Under the pieces are notes generated by a model, which was not told the DNA's origin, ran no database searches, and saw only the letters and a list, made by a program, of their open reading frames with translations. Below, one piece after another: positions 9,795 to 19,303 of a DNA stretch of 64,000 nt (position 1 is the stretch's first letter; each line of letters opens with the position of its first letter). Origin of the DNA: Naasia aerilata (GTDB taxonomy: Bacteria; Actinomycetota; Actinomycetes; Actinomycetales; Microbacteriaceae); NCBI RefSeq assembly GCF_030296595.1, contig NZ_AP027731.1:1116001-1180000 (forward strand). Reading direction: 5' to 3'. The position numbers and the translations under genes were made by a program.

Positions 9795-11184
9795 ATGACG
9801 TCCCTCCCCCGCAGCCGCTCAGCCCGCTCGACGGCCGCTACCGGCCTGCCATGGGCGCTCTCTCCGAGCACCTGTCCGAGGCGGGCCTCAACCGGGCGCG
9901 GGTGCTGGTCGAGGTGGAGTGGCTCCTGTACCTGACCGACCACCGGATGTTCGGCACGACCCCACTGACGGCCGAGCAGTCAGCCGCCCTGCGGAGCACC
10001 GTTGCGGACTTCGGCGCGCCCGAGGTGGATGAGCTGGCGGCGCTCGAGGCGACGACGCGGCACGACGTCAAAGCGGTCGAGTACTTCGTCCGGCGGCGCC
10101 TGGACACGCTCGGTCTCTCCGCCATCGCGGAGCTGACCCACTTCGCGGCCACGAGCGAGGACATCAACAACCTCGCCTACGCCATCACGGTGCGCGACGC
10201 GGTCAGAGAGGTCTGGCGACCTCGGCTTCTCGCGGTCATCGATGCGCTGCGCACGATGGCGCTCGAGCACCGGTCGGTGCCCATGCTGGCCCGCACGCAT
10301 GGGCAGCCGGCCACGCCGACGACGATGGGCCGCGAGCTGGCCGTGTTCGTCGCTCGGCTCGACCGCCTGCTCGCGCGGCTGGACGCGACCGAGTACCTCG
10401 GCAAGTTCAACGGCGCCACCGGCACCTACGCCGCGCATGTCGCCGCCGACCCCGCCGCCGACTGGCAGCGCGTCTCGCGGGAGTTCGTGACCTCCCTCGG
10501 TCTCACCTGGAACCCGCTCACCACCCAGATCGAGTCGCACGACTGGCAGGCGGAGCTCTACGACCTGGTCGTGCACATCGGCCGAGTTGTCCACAACCTG
10601 TGCACCGATGTGTGGACGTACATCTCCCTCGGCTACTTCCGGCAGATCCCCGTGGCCGGCGCGACCGGCTCCTCGACCATGCCGCACAAGGTGAACCCCA
10701 TCCGCTTCGAGAACGCCGAGGCGAACCTCGAGCTGTCAGCAGCCGTGCTCGGGTCCCTGTCGGCCACCCTGGTCACGAGCAGACTCCAGCGGGACCTGAC
10801 CGACTCCAGCACCCAGCGCAACATCGGCGTCGGATTCGGGCACTCCTCCTCGCGCTCGACAACGTGCTCAGGGGTCTCGGCGAGCTCGAGCTCGACCCGG
10901 CGCGCCTGGCCGCGGACCTCGACGGCAACTGGGAGGTGCTGGCCGAGGCCATCCAGACCGTCATCCGCGCCGAGGTCGCCGCCGGTCGCAGCACCCTCGA
11001 CAACCCCTACGAGCTGCTGAAGGGCCTGACGCGGGGACGCCGGCTGGACGCCGCCGCCCTGCGGGAGTTCATCGCGGGGCTCGACCTGCCGGACGCGGCC
11101 AAGGAGCGGCTGTCCGCGCTGACCCCTGCGGGATACATCGGGCTCGCCGACGAGCTGGTCGGCCTCGTGGCCGAGCGCCCCTAG
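9795..11184 (+). CDS. purB: Adenylosuccinate lyase (two one-base breaks)
   Basis: About 463 residues when repaired. It catalyses two steps of purine synthesis: SAICAR to AICAR plus fumarate, and adenylosuccinate to AMP. Evidence is the fumarase/aspartase-superfamily signature GSSTMPHKVNP, plus TSEDINN and ARTHGQPATPTTMG. The true start is the ATG at 9795 behind CGGAG. The C5 run at 9806-9810 lacks one base just after it; restoring it gives MTSLPPQPLSPLDGRY. A second base is missing at about 10842-10846, where GVGFGHS should continue LLALDNVLRGLGELE. Transcribed alone, divergent from the helical protein/hydrolase pair. Confidence 0.92.
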
Positions 11185-11195
11185 GGCGCGGCGGC

Positions 11196-11462
11196 TCAGC
11201 CGGCCCGCGGCCCGTCGTTCGGCGTCGTCCCGGGCTTCTGCGGGTCGTCACCCTTCGGCGGCAGGTCGGGAGCCACGACGAGCGCGAGCATGGCGAGCAC
11301 GATGAGCGCCACGATGAAGGCGACTCCGAAGAAGATGACGCCGAGGGTCACGTCGCGCGCGGTGATCAGGACGACGAGGCCTGCGAAGAGGCCGAAGGCC
11401 ATCGCGAGGCCCAGCAGCTCGGCCGGGCGGAAGCGCTCGGCGCGTGACGGCTTGGTGCTCAT
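11196..11462 (-). CDS. Small two-helix membrane protein, unknown
   Basis: 88 residues: a short charged N-terminus (MSTKPSRAERF), two hydrophobic helices (about residues 13-34 and 39-64) and a Pro/Gly/Asp-rich hydrophilic tail. I recognise no family. Its ATG overlaps the stop of the upstream membrane protein by ATGA, so both are expressed together. It lies between purB (convergent) and the gene that follows dnaB. Confidence 0.7.
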   Translation of the reverse strand: MSTKPSRAERFRPAELLGLAMAFGLFAGLVVLITARDVTLGVIFFGVAFIVALIVLAMLALVVAPDLPPKGDDPQKPGTTPNDGPRAG

Positions 11463-12067
11463 GCTCCCCGCACCTCCTCTGTGTCGCCGGCGTTCTGCTT
11501 CGTCGGAGCGGACCGGTCCGGCCCCAGCAGGGACAGGGCCGCAATGATCAGGTAGACGGCGACGACGGCACCGTAGGCGCCCGTCAGGCCCACCGTGACG
11601 ACGGGCGCGCCCGATGCGAGCAGCACTCCGAGGACCAGCAGCAGGGTGGCCGCCCCCACGGCGACATGGTCGCGGGACTGAACGCCCGAGTCCTCGCGGC
11701 GGAGGCCGAGCAGGAGCTCCAGGAGTCCGGCGGCGGCACCCGAGAGCGCGATGGTCGGGACGAGCGCGGCATCTGCGGCGCCGGGCGCCACGATGAGCAG
11801 TGCGCCGGCAAGGACGCCGGTGGCGATGCCCACCACGCCGGAGGACAGGGTGAGCGCCGTCCCGACCTGCGTGCGCGCGGACCGCGCAGCTGTCGTCGCG
11901 AGCAGGAGGCCCTGGAGGCCGACGAAGGCGCCGTAGACGGCGAGTCCCAGCACGGGGGAGTGGTCGGCGTTGAAGGTGACGAGAAGGGCCAGGACACCGG
12001 CGAGGATGCCTCGCCCGAGCAGCACGGCCCAGTAGCCGCGCCGCCCCTCATCGCTCTCGCGAGTCAC
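11459..12067 (-). CDS. Multi-helix membrane protein, unknown
   Basis: 202 residues from a GTG at 12065-12067 preceded by GGAGG. It has about six hydrophobic segments and Ala/Leu/Val-rich composition, starting VTRESDEGRRGYWAVLLG. Such HdeD/DUF308-like proteins are common, but I see no decisive motif and leave it unnamed. Because the repaired dnaB gene stops at 12156, this is a separate gene and not a dnaB extension, although the uncorrected frame fuses them. Its end overlaps the 88-residue gene. Confidence 0.72.
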   Translation of the reverse strand: MTRESDEGRRGYWAVLLGRGILAGVLALLVTFNADHSPVLGLAVYGAFVGLQGLLLATTAARSARTQVGTALTLSSGVVGIATGVLAGALLIVAPGAADAALVPTIALSGAAAGLLELLLGLRREDSGVQSRDHVAVGAATLLLVLGVLLASGAPVVTVGLTGAYGAVVAVYLIIAALSLLGPDRSAPTKQNAGDTEEVRGA

Positions 12068-12155
12068 TGCCGCCTCCGTCTGCGGCCACCATCCGGCGGC
12101 CCTTCCCACCCTATGCCAAGGGGACCGGGCCGCCGGCCCGGCGGAGCAGCGAGGG

Positions 12156-13526
12156 TCAGTGGCCGGGGGCAGGTCCACGAAGCGCGAGTAGTGCCCGTGG
12201 AAGCCGACGGTGACGGTGCGCGTGGGGCCGTTGCGGTGCTTAGCGACGATCAGGTCGGCCTCACCCGCCCGCGGGCTGTCCTTCTCGTACGCCGCCTCGC
12301 GGTGCAGCAGGATCACCATGTCGGCGTCCTGCTCGATCGAGCCCGACTCGCGGAGATCGGAGATGGCGGGCATCTTGTCCGCACGCTGCTCCGCACCGCG
12401 GTTCAGCTGCGACAGGGCGATGACGGGGACCTGCAGCTCCTTCGCGAGCAGCTTGAGCGCCCGCGAGAACTCCGACACCTCCTGCTGGCGGCTCTCGACC
12501 CGCTTGCCGGAGGTCATCAGCTGCAGGTAGTCGATGACGACGAGCTTGAGCCCGACCTTCTGCTTGAGACGGCGGCACTTGGCGCGGATCTCGACCAGGG
12601 TCATGTTGGGGCTGTCGTCGATGTAGAGGGCGCGTCGTTGATGCGCCCTCGCGTCTGCGCCAGCTTCGTCCAGTCGTCGGACTGCAGGGTGCCCTTGCGC
12701 ATGTGCTGCAGCGGGATGGCGGCCTCGGCCGACATGAGGCGCATCGCGATCTCACTGCGCCCCATCTCGAGAGAGAAGAAGACGGACGGCATGTTGTGCT
12801 TCACCGACGCGGCACGGGCGAAGTCGAGCGCGAGCGTCGACTTTCCCATGGCGGGACGGGCCGCGACCACGATCATCTGGCCGGGGTGCAGGCCGTTCGT
12901 GAGGTCGTCGAGCTCGCTGAAGCCCGTGGGGACTCCGGTCATCGACCCGTCCCGGCCCTGAGCCGCCTCGATCTCGTCGATCGCCGCGGTCACGGCGTCG
13001 GTCAGCGGGACGTAGTCCTCCGCCTCCTTCTCGCGCGTGATCGAGTAGATCTCGGCCTGGGCGTTGTTCACGAGGTCGGTGACCTCGCCTTCGGCGGCGT
13101 AGCCCATCTGCACGATGCGGGTGCCCGCGTCGACCAGGCGGCGCAGCACGGCGCGCTCGGCGACGATCTCGGCGTAGAAGCCGGCGTTGGCCGCGGTCGG
13201 CACGATGCCGGTCAGGGTGTGCAGATAGTCGGCGCCGCCGGCGCGGGAGAGGTCGCCCGCCTTGGTCAGCTCGTCGGTGACGGTGATGACGTCGGTCGGC
13301 TCACCGTGGGCGTAGAGGTTGAGGATCGCATCGAAGATGACCTCGTGCTTCGGCACATAGAAGTCGACGCCCTTGACGGCCTCGAGGACGTCCGCGACGG
13401 CGTCCTTGCTGAGCAGCATTCCCCCGAGGGCACTCTGCTCAGCAAGGAGGTCGTGCGGCGGGGTTCGCTCGCCCCGCTTCGCGTCCCCCGGACATCCGGT
13501 GCGATTCCCAGATGAGCGATCGACAT
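12156..13526 (-). CDS. dnaB: Replicative DNA helicase (three one-base breaks)
   Basis: About 457 residues when repaired. Hexameric helicase that unwinds DNA at the replication fork, loaded after DnaA opens the origin. The N-terminal primase-interaction domain begins TPPHDLLAEQSALGGML; the RecA-like domain has Walker A (ARPAMGKST), Walker B-like LVVIDYLQL and SQLNRGAEQR. The start is ATG at 13524-13526 behind GGAGGA, giving MSIAHLGIAPDVRG. One base is missing in the C runs at 13472-13475 or 13485-13489, one at 12628-12630 (repair: NDAPLYIDDSPNM), and one at 12165-12169 (repair: FVDLPPGH and stop). All are best read as sequence errors in an essential gene. No intein is present. Confidence 0.92.
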
Positions 13527-13895
13527 GTGTTCCTCCCCAACCCTGCCGCGCCCATTCCAGCGTGTACCCCTGACATGGCTGGCATTCCCCCGATGGGCGC
13601 GTCCCGACGGTACCTCCGCATCGCCGCAGGGCGGTGTGCACAGAGCTGGGGATAACGTGCGCGAAAGCGGCGCGTCGGTGTGCACAGCCTGTGGGCGGGC
13701 GGCGTGTCAGCGTCGCGTTCTGAGCGCCCATCCGGAGCTGATCAGGTGTTCTCTGCGGAGACGAGCGTGTTGGGGATAACTGCCCTCAACCAATGCTCGA
13801 AGGTTGACAGGCGCTCCGGGCTGTGTACAACCCTGCGGAAACACGACGACGGCGGCACGGTTTCCCGTGCCGCCGTCGATGTGACGTGGGTGCCG
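13527..13895. other. Gene-free stretch between rplI and dnaB
   Basis: 369 bp without a supported gene. It holds the rplI terminator hairpin (13848-13877), the presumed dnaB promoter region, and three DnaA-box-like 9-mers: TTATCCCCA on the minus strand at 13647-13655 and 13771-13779, and TTGTACACA on the minus strand at 13822-13830. Each differs by one base from a consensus box. Confidence 0.5.
13848..13877 (-). terminator. Hairpin terminator downstream of rplI
   Basis: A perfect 13-bp inverted repeat (GACGGCGGCACGG / CCGTGCCGCCGTC) with a 4-base loop, starting 18 bases after the rplI stop. Only a short T-rich stretch follows on the minus strand. It likely ends the rpsF-ssb-rpsR-rplI transcript. 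Confidence 0.8.
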
Positions 13896-14348
13896 TCAGC
13901 GCGCGGCGACCACCGAGAGAGCGATCGTCGCGGCCACGTCGTCACGCAGCCGGACCGTCGCCTCGTGGGAGCCCGTCGCCCGGATCACGGACGGGAGCTC
14001 GATCTTGCGCTTGTCGATCTCGCCGAGGCCGGCGGCCGAGACCGCAGCGGCGACGTCCGAGGCCTTGACCGAGCCGAACAGGCGACCGCCCTGGCCCGCC
14101 TTGACCTGGAGGGTGACCGGAGCCTGCTCGAGGCGGGCCTTGAGCTGCTGCGCCTCCTCGACAGTGGCGAGCTCGCGCGCGGCGCGGGCCGCCTTGATCG
14201 AGTCGATCTGCTTCTCGCCGCCGCGAGTCCACGCGACTGCGAGGCCCGAGGGGATGAGGTAGTTGCGCGCGTAGCCCGGCTTGACGTCGATGACGTCGCC
14301 GGGGGCACCGAGGCCGGTGACCTCGTGGGTGAGGATGAGCTTCGACAT
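13896..14348 (-). CDS. rplI: 50S ribosomal protein L9
   Basis: 150 residues, the usual length. The N-terminal RNA-binding domain carries the L9 signature [16 protein letters not shown], followed by a long connecting helix and the C-terminal domain. Start ATG at 14346-14348, nine bases after rpsR. Last gene of the rpsF-ssb-rpsR-rplI unit. Confidence 0.97.
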   Translation of the reverse strand: MSKLILTHEVTGLGAPGDVIDVKPGYARNYLIPSGLAVAWTRGGEKQIDSIKAARAARELATVEEAQQLKARLEQAPVTLQVKAGQGGRLFGSVKASDVAAAVSAAGLGEIDKRKIELPSVIRATGSHEATVRLRDDVAATIALSVVAAR

Positions 14349-14356
14349 GGTGCCTC

Positions 14357-14614
14357 CTAGCGGCCGGACCCGGCGTACGGGAGCAGAGCCATCTCGCGGG
14401 CGTTCTTGACGGCCCGCGCGATGAGGCGCTGCTCCTGCACCGAGACACCGGTGATGCGGCGGGCGCGGATCTTGCCGCGCTCCGAGATGAACTTGCGGAG
14501 CGTCGCGACGTCCTTGTAGTCGATGACGCCGACGCGGATCGCCTTCGCGGGGGCGGCGGTCTTGCCGCCCTTCACGCGAGGCTTGCGGCTGTCGCCGCGG
14601 GCCTTTCCAGCCAT
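14357..14614 (-). CDS. rpsR: 30S ribosomal protein S18
   Basis: 85 residues with a basic N-terminus and the S18 core ([18 protein letters not shown], followed by RARRITGV). It has no CxxC zinc pair in the N-terminal extension, so it is the C-minus form. S18 binds S6, encoded two genes upstream, in the platform of the 30S subunit. Confidence 0.97.
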   Translation of the reverse strand: MAGKARGDSRKPRVKGGKTAAPAKAIRVGVIDYKDVATLRKFISERGKIRARRITGVSVQEQRLIARAVKNAREMALLPYAGSGR

Positions 14615-14664
14615 GCGGGTTTCCTAACTGTGAGAAGAAGAGAAGAGGGGAGCGACGGCGCCGA

Positions 14665-15180
14665 TCAGAACGGGGTGTCGTCGTCGTAGGAGCCGGGCGT
14701 GTTCCACACGTCGCCGCCTCCGCCGCCACCGGCGGCCGCCGGCGCGCTGGGCGCCCACGGCTCGTCCGCGCCGGACGAGACTCCACGTCCGCCGCCGCCG
14801 CCTTCACGGCCGCCGCCGGCCGCGCGCGTGACCTGTGCGGTCGCGTAGCGCAGCGAGGGGCCGATCTCGTCGACCTCGAGCTCGATCGCCGTGCGGCGCT
14901 CGCCCTCCTTGGTCTCGTACGAGCGCTGCTTGAGGCGCCCGGTCGCGATGACGCGGGAGCCCTTCGTCAGCGAGCCGGCGACGTGCTCGGCGAAGTCGCG
15001 CCAGACGGACGCGCGGAGGAACAGGGCCTCGCCGTCCTTCCAGTCGTTCGCCTGGCGGTCGAAGGTGCGCGGCGTCGACGCGATGGTGAAGTTGGCGACA
15101 GCCAGTCCACCCTGCGTGTACCGGAGCTCCGGGTCGGCGGTGAGGTTGCCGACCACCGTGATGATGGTCTCGCCGGCCAC
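14665..15180 (-). CDS. ssb: Single-stranded DNA-binding protein
   Basis: 171 residues. OB-fold domain begins [19 protein letters not shown]; the tail is Gly-rich and ends in the acidic DDDTPF motif that recruits replication and repair enzymes. It coats single-stranded DNA at forks. The placement between rpsF and rpsR is standard in bacteria. The start lies three bases after the rpsF stop. Confidence 0.97.
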   Translation of the reverse strand: MAGETIITVVGNLTADPELRYTQGGLAVANFTIASTPRTFDRQANDWKDGEALFLRASVWRDFAEHVAGSLTKGSRVIATGRLKQRSYETKEGERRTAIELEVDEIGPSLRYATAQVTRAAGGGREGGGGGRGVSSGADEPWAPSAPAAAGGGGGGDVWNTPGSYDDDTPF

Positions 15181-15183
15181 GGC

Positions 15184-15534
15184 TCAGCGACCTGTCGCGG
15201 GCTGCTCGGCGGCGGCCGCGGCTGCGGCCTCGGCACGGGCGACGGCCTCCTCGGCGCGCAGCACCTTGGTGCGGAGCACCGCCTCGGACAGGCCGAGCTG
15301 GCGGTCGAGCTCCTTGGCGGCCTCGGACGTCGACGTGAGGTTCACGACGGCGTAGATGCCTTCGCTCTTCTTGTTGATCTCGTAGGCGAGACGTCGCCGG
15401 CCCCAGATGTCGACGTTGTCGATGGTGCCACCCGAGTTGCGGATGACGCCGAGGAACTTGTCGAGGCTCGGGGCAACCGTGCGCTCGTCGATCTCGGGGT
15501 CGAGGATGACCATGAGTTCGTACTTGTGCGTCAC
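15184..15534 (-). CDS. rpsF: 30S ribosomal protein S6
   Basis: 116 residues: the S6 ferredoxin-like fold ([31 protein letters not shown]) followed by an Ala-rich tail. The start is GTG at 15532-15534 behind a very strong AAGGAGGTGGG. First gene of the S6-SSB-S18-L9 operon; its leader contains two stable hairpins listed separately. Confidence 0.96.
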   Translation of the reverse strand: MTHKYELMVILDPEIDERTVAPSLDKFLGVIRNSGGTIDNVDIWGRRRLAYEINKKSEGIYAVVNLTSTSEAAKELDRQLGLSEAVLRTKVLRAEEAVARAEAAAAAAAEQPATGR

Positions 15535-15560
15535 TGACCCACCTCCTTCGGACTAGAACG

Positions 15561-15612
15561 GCTGCAGGCTCTCTGCAGCAGGAGGGTGTGTGCACTGTCC
15601 GCCGAAGCGGAC
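15561..15612 (-). promoter_or_regulatory. Two hairpins in the rpsF leader
   Basis: On the minus strand, within 80 nt upstream of rpsF, are a GTCCGC-TTCG-GCGGAC hairpin (15597-15612) and a perfect 7-bp stem GCTGCAG-agagc-CTGCAGC (15561-15579), followed directly by CCG. rpsF leaders in several bacteria carry an S6:S18-binding element with a CCG motif. The comparison is suggestive only, and I did not match a full consensus. Confidence 0.35.
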
Positions 15613-15649
15613 GCAGCGCCCGCGACGGAACGCGGACAACCGCAGAAGC

Positions 15650-17092
15650 TTAGCCGTCTCGGCCGGGAGCCGGCAACTGCGTGCCCCACCAGTCGAGCAG
15701 GCGCCGGGTGGCCTCGTCCTCGCCCAGCGGCCCCTCGTCGAGGCGGAGCTCGAGCAGGAAGCGGTAGGCACGGCCCACGTCGGGCCCCGGCCGGATCCCG
15801 AGGATCGCCATGATCCTCTCGCCGTCGAGGTCGGGTCGCACGGCCTCCAGCTGCTCCTGCTCCGCCAGCTCGCCGATCCGGCGCTCCAGATCGTCGTAGG
15901 CGGAGGCCAGCCGCTCGGCCTTCCTCCTGTTCCGTGTCGTCACGTCGGCGCGGGTGAGGATGTGCAGGCGCTCGAGCTGGTCGCCGGCATCCCGCACGTA
16001 GCGGCGGACCGCCGAGTCGGTCCAGACACCCTCGGTGTAGCCGAAGAAGCGCTGGTGAAGCTCGACGAGCTCCGCGACGCGCGCGATGGTGTCGTTGTCG
16101 TAGCGGAGAGCGCGGAGCCGCTTCCGGACGAGCTTCGCTCCCACCACGTCGTGGTGGTGGAAGGTGACGGCTCCGCCGCGCTCGAACCGGCGCGTGGCCG
16201 GCTTCCCGACGTCGTGCAGCAGGGCGGCGAGGCGCAGCACGAGGTCGGGCTCGTGTCCCCGCTCGCGCTCGAGCTCGATGCTCTGCTCGAGGACCGTGAG
16301 CGAGTGCTCGTAGACGTCCTTGTGCCGGTGCTCGAGGTCGACCGTCAGCCGGAGCGCGGGCAGCTCAGGCAGGATCCGGTCGGCGATGCCCGTGCCGACC
16401 AGGAGCTCCAGCCCCGGGCGTGGCGTTCCGGAGAGCACGAGGCGGGAGAGCTCCTCGCGGACGCGCTCCGCGGACACGATCTCCAGCCGCTCGGCCAGCC
16501 GCTCCATCGCCGCACGGGTGTCCTCCTCGACGGAGAAGCCGAGCTGCGCGGCGAAGCGCGCCGCTCGCAGCATCCGCAGGGGATCGTCGCTGAAGGACGT
16601 CTCCGGCGTCTGCGGCGTGCGCAGCCGCCGGGCGAGCAGGTCGTCGATCCCGCCGGTCGGATCGACGAGGACGCGACCGGGAACCCGGAGGGCCATGGCG
16701 TTGACGGTGAAGTCGCGCCGGACGAGGTCCTCCTCGAGCGTGTCCCCGAAGCGCACCTCCGGCTTCCGGGACTCCGGCTCGTAGGCGTCGGACCGGTAGG
16801 TCGTGATCTCCACCTTCTCGCCGGCGACGAGGGCGCCGATGGTGCCGAAGGCGCGCCCGACATCCCACCGGGCCGACGAGATGGGCGTGACGATCTCGAG
16901 GATCCGGTCGGGCCGGGCGTCGGTGGTGAGGTCCAGGTCGAGCGCGGTGCGGGAGAGGAAGGCGTCGCGGACGGGACCGCCGACGAGGGCGAGCTCATGG
17001 CCGGCCTGCTCGAACGCCGCCGCCAGCCTCGCAACGGGGGCGGAGGAGGCGATCGTCGCGAGACGGTCGAGAGCGGCCGCCGCGCTGTCCAT
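15650..17092 (-). CDS. pcnA: CCA tRNA nucleotidyltransferase / poly(A) polymerase family
   Basis: 480 residues. It adds or repairs the 3' CCA of tRNAs. The head domain has LVGGPVRDAFLSRTALDLDLTT with the metal-binding D-x-D, then RRDFTVNAMAL; a central RNA-binding part and a C-terminal HD domain (LLHDVGK, FHHHDVVGAKL) follow. Start ATG at 17090-17092. The same gene sits beside the murJ region in mycobacteria (pcnA); the NUDIX gene found there is absent here. It is divergent from the DUF6049 gene. Confidence 0.93.
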   Translation of the reverse strand: MDSAAAALDRLATIASSAPVARLAAAFEQAGHELALVGGPVRDAFLSRTALDLDLTTDARPDRILEIVTPISSARWDVGRAFGTIGALVAGEKVEITTYRSDAYEPESRKPEVRFGDTLEEDLVRRDFTVNAMALRVPGRVLVDPTGGIDDLLARRLRTPQTPETSFSDDPLRMLRAARFAAQLGFSVEEDTRAAMERLAERLEIVSAERVREELSRLVLSGTPRPGLELLVGTGIADRILPELPALRLTVDLEHRHKDVYEHSLTVLEQSIELERERGHEPDLVLRLAALLHDVGKPATRRFERGGAVTFHHHDVVGAKLVRKRLRALRYDNDTIARVAELVELHQRFFGYTEGVWTDSAVRRYVRDAGDQLERLHILTRADVTTRNRRKAERLASAYDDLERRIGELAEQEQLEAVRPDLDGERIMAILGIRPGPDVGRAYRFLLELRLDEGPLGEDEATRRLLDWWGTQLPAPGRDG

Positions 17093-17154
17093 GGGGCTCC
17101 ATGCTAGTTGCCGTGCCGGGCGCGGGGCACCGGGGAAGCCGCGGGGCCACCGCC

Positions 17155-17160
17155 TAGACT
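17155..17160 (+). promoter_or_regulatory. Likely -10 element of the DUF6049-murJ unit
   Basis: TAGACT fits the actinobacterial TANNNT -10 class in the 117-bp divergent gap between pcnA and DUF6049. A transcript starting 7-9 bases downstream would begin at or next to the ATG at 17169. I see no clear -35. Confidence 0.4.
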
Positions 17161-17209
17161 CGCTTCCCATGGGAGCGTGGAGGCCGGTCGACGCCTCCGA
17201 GCGCCCGGC

Positions 17210-19303
17210 GTGAGGCAGAGCCGCCGGACGCTGGCGACCAGGCTGCTCCGAGGTCTCGCTCCCCTGCCCCTGGCCGCGGCGGTCGTGTCCGGTCTCCTGC
17301 CGCTGTCCCTTCCCGCTGCGTCGGCCGCGGAGGAGGACGCCCCCTCGGTGTCGCTGACTCTCGCCGCCGGCAGCGGCGTCGTCGCTCCCGGGCAGGACCT
17401 CGCGGTCACCGCGACCGTCGCCAACCGCGGCACCACGGCACTCCAGGCGGGCACGCTGGTGCTCGGCCTCACGCCCGACGAGGCGGACCGGGGCGGGCTC
17501 GAGAAGCAGCTGACCGATCCCGGGTCCGCCGAGACCGCCGCAGCGGGGTCGGTTCCGGTCCCCGCGCTTCCGCCCGGTGCCAGTGTCGCGGTCAGTGCGA
17601 CGGTGCCCGCCGGCGACGTGGCGCGCATCCTGACCGGCGCCGACTGGGGCGCTCACGTGGTCACCGGGAACCTCGAAGTCGGGGGCACGAGCGTCGCCTT
17701 CGGAGCCTCGGGACTGGTCTGGCAGAACGGGGCGGCGCCGCCGCCCGTCGGCGTCGCACTGGTCATGCCGCTCACCACGCCGGGGATCTCGGCCGGGCTG
17801 CTCGACGCGGAGTCGCTCGATGCGTACACATCGACCGGCGGTGTCCTCCGCAAGAAGCTCGATGCGGTGCGGGGCACGCCGACGGCCATCGCCGTCGACC
17901 CGCGCATCGTGGCCTCGATCCGAGCCCTCGGCTCCACCGCCCCCGCAAGCGCCGTCGCCTGGCTGAATGACCTGCGGGACTCCTCGAACTACATATTCCC
18001 GCTCGGCTATGCCGACGCCGATCCCAGCCTGGAGCGCGCTGCAGGCGCCCCTCGATCCTCGCGCCGGGGTCGTTCGAGGCCTCGCTGGACCCCGCCGACT
18101 TCACGGGAGCCCCGGCAGGGGAGCCCCCGGTTCAACGCCGACGCCGACCCCGACCCCCGCGCCGACCGCGAGCGAGACACCCGCGCCGGTGCCCGGGGCG
18201 GTGCCGACGACGGATGCACTGCTCGCCTGGGACTACTCGGCCACGGACATCGCGTGGCCGACCAGGACGATGCCGGGCGACCTGCCCTACTTCGCCGCGT
18301 CGGGACTGACCCGGTCGCTCGTGCCGAGCAGCGCGCTGGCCGACTCGGCATCGCCCCTTCCGGCGGCCGGGGCGCTCGAGGGCAGCACGGCGCTCGTGGT
18401 CGACTCCGTGCTGTCGGACTCCCTGTCGTCCGCCGCCTTCTCGGCGGGGGAGGCGGATGGACGCGGCGCGGCGGCGGACGCGACCGCACTCCTCGCGGCG
18501 TCGGCGGACAGGGGTCCCGTGGGGTCGACCGTCGTGGTCGCCCTCGATCGGGCGTGGCCGGCGGCCACCGCGAACATGACGTCCGTGCTGAGCGGGGTCC
18601 GCTCGCTGCCCTGGGTCGCCCAGGTGCCGCTGGACGCTGTGCCGACCGGGGGAGCGAGCTCGCCCTCCGCGGCGACCAGCCCGCCGACCCCCGCGCGCCC
18701 ACCGCCTCGCAGCTCGTCCAGGACGACGGGGCGATCGCCTCCTTCTCGTCGATCCTGGAGCGGCCGGAGCTGCTCACCGGCCGTGAGCGCCTCCGGCTGC
18801 TCGCGATCCTGTCGTCGCAGTGGCAGGAGCTGCCTGACGCCTGGCAGACGGCCGCGACGGATCTCCACTCGCGGTTCCTCGGCATCCTCGGATCGGTGTC
18901 GCTCACGAGCACCAGCGTGTTCGTGGTCAGTCCCGACGCCGAGGTGCCGATCTCGGTCCGCAACGACCTCGACTTCCCGGTCACGATCCGACTCGACGGC
19001 CGGCCCAGCAACGGCCGCATCCTCGTGGAGGGCGCGACCGCAACGGTCGACGCCCAGTCGAGCCAGCGCGTCGGCCTGCCCACCCGGTCCATCGTGAACG
19101 GCCGCGTCACTCTGACGGTGACCGCCTTCAGCCCCACGGGCGTCCAGGTCGGCAGCCCCGCGGTGATCACGCTCGACGTCCAGGCGGAGTGGGAGGCGGT
19201 CGGGACGGGCGTCGTCGTGGGACTCGTCGTTGCGCTCTTCGGCTTCGGCATCTTCCGCAACATCCGCCGCCGGCGCCGCGCAGCCGCCGAGGCGCGCGAG
19301 TGA
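17210..19303 (+). CDS. Secreted, membrane-anchored DUF6049-type protein (three one-base breaks)
   Basis: About 698 residues when repaired. It has an N-terminal signal peptide (hydrophobic LPLAAAVVSGLLPLSLP, then AASAAEE), a large extracellular region with a Thr/Pro linker (STPTPTPTPAP), Ig-like beta-rich C-terminal parts, and one membrane helix near the end (VGTGVVVGLVVALFGFGIF) with an Arg-rich cytoplasmic tail. It is the equivalent of the protein encoded upstream of mviN in mycobacteria, so a role in envelope assembly with MurJ is inferred. Breaks: C4 at 18048-18051, C5 at 18124-18128, G5 at 18648-18652. The start is uncertain: GTG 17210, or ATG 17169 if another base is missing. The end overlaps murJ by GTGA. 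Confidence 0.8.
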   Translation: MRQSRRTLATRLLRGLAPLPLAAAVVSGLLPLSLPAASAAEEDAPSVSLTLAAGSGVVAPGQDLAVTATVANRGTTALQAGTLVLGLTPDEADRGGLEKQLTDPGSAETAAAGSVPVPALPPGASVAVSATVPAGDVARILTGADWGAHVVTGNLEVGGTSVAFGASGLVWQNGAAPPPVGVALVMPLTTPGISAGLLDAESLDAYTSTGGVLRKKLDAVRGTPTAIAVDPRIVASIRALGSTAPASAVAWLNDLRDSSNYIFPLGYADADPSLERAAGAPRSSRRGRSRPRWTPPTSREPRQGSPRFNADADPDPRADRERDTRAGARGGADDGCTARLGLLGHGHRVADQDDAGRPALLRRVGTDPVARAEQRAGRLGIAPSGGRGARGQHGARGRLRAVGLPVVRRLLGGGGGWTRRGGGRDRTPRGVGGQGSRGVDRRGRPRSGVAGGHREHDVRAERGPLAALGRPGAAGRCADRGSELALRGDQPADPRAPTASQLVQDDGAIASFSSILERPELLTGRERLRLLAILSSQWQELPDAWQTAATDLHSRFLGILGSVSLTSTSVFVVSPDAEVPISVRNDLDFPVTIRLDGRPSNGRILVEGATATVDAQSSQRVGLPTRSIVNGRVTLTVTAFSPTGVQVGSPAVITLDVQAEWEAVGTGVVVGLVVALFGFGIFRNIRRRRRAAAEARE

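Noticed and set aside
10587..10595. TTGTCCACA inside purB
   Set aside because: A perfect DnaA-box match, but within a conserved protein-coding stretch (RVVHNLC) with no second box nearby. Probably chance.
18124..18200. Thr/Pro-coding tandem repeat in DUF6049
   Set aside because: The ACGCCGACCCCG-like repeat encodes a flexible extracellular linker; such linkers are common in actinobacterial secreted proteins and need no other explanation.
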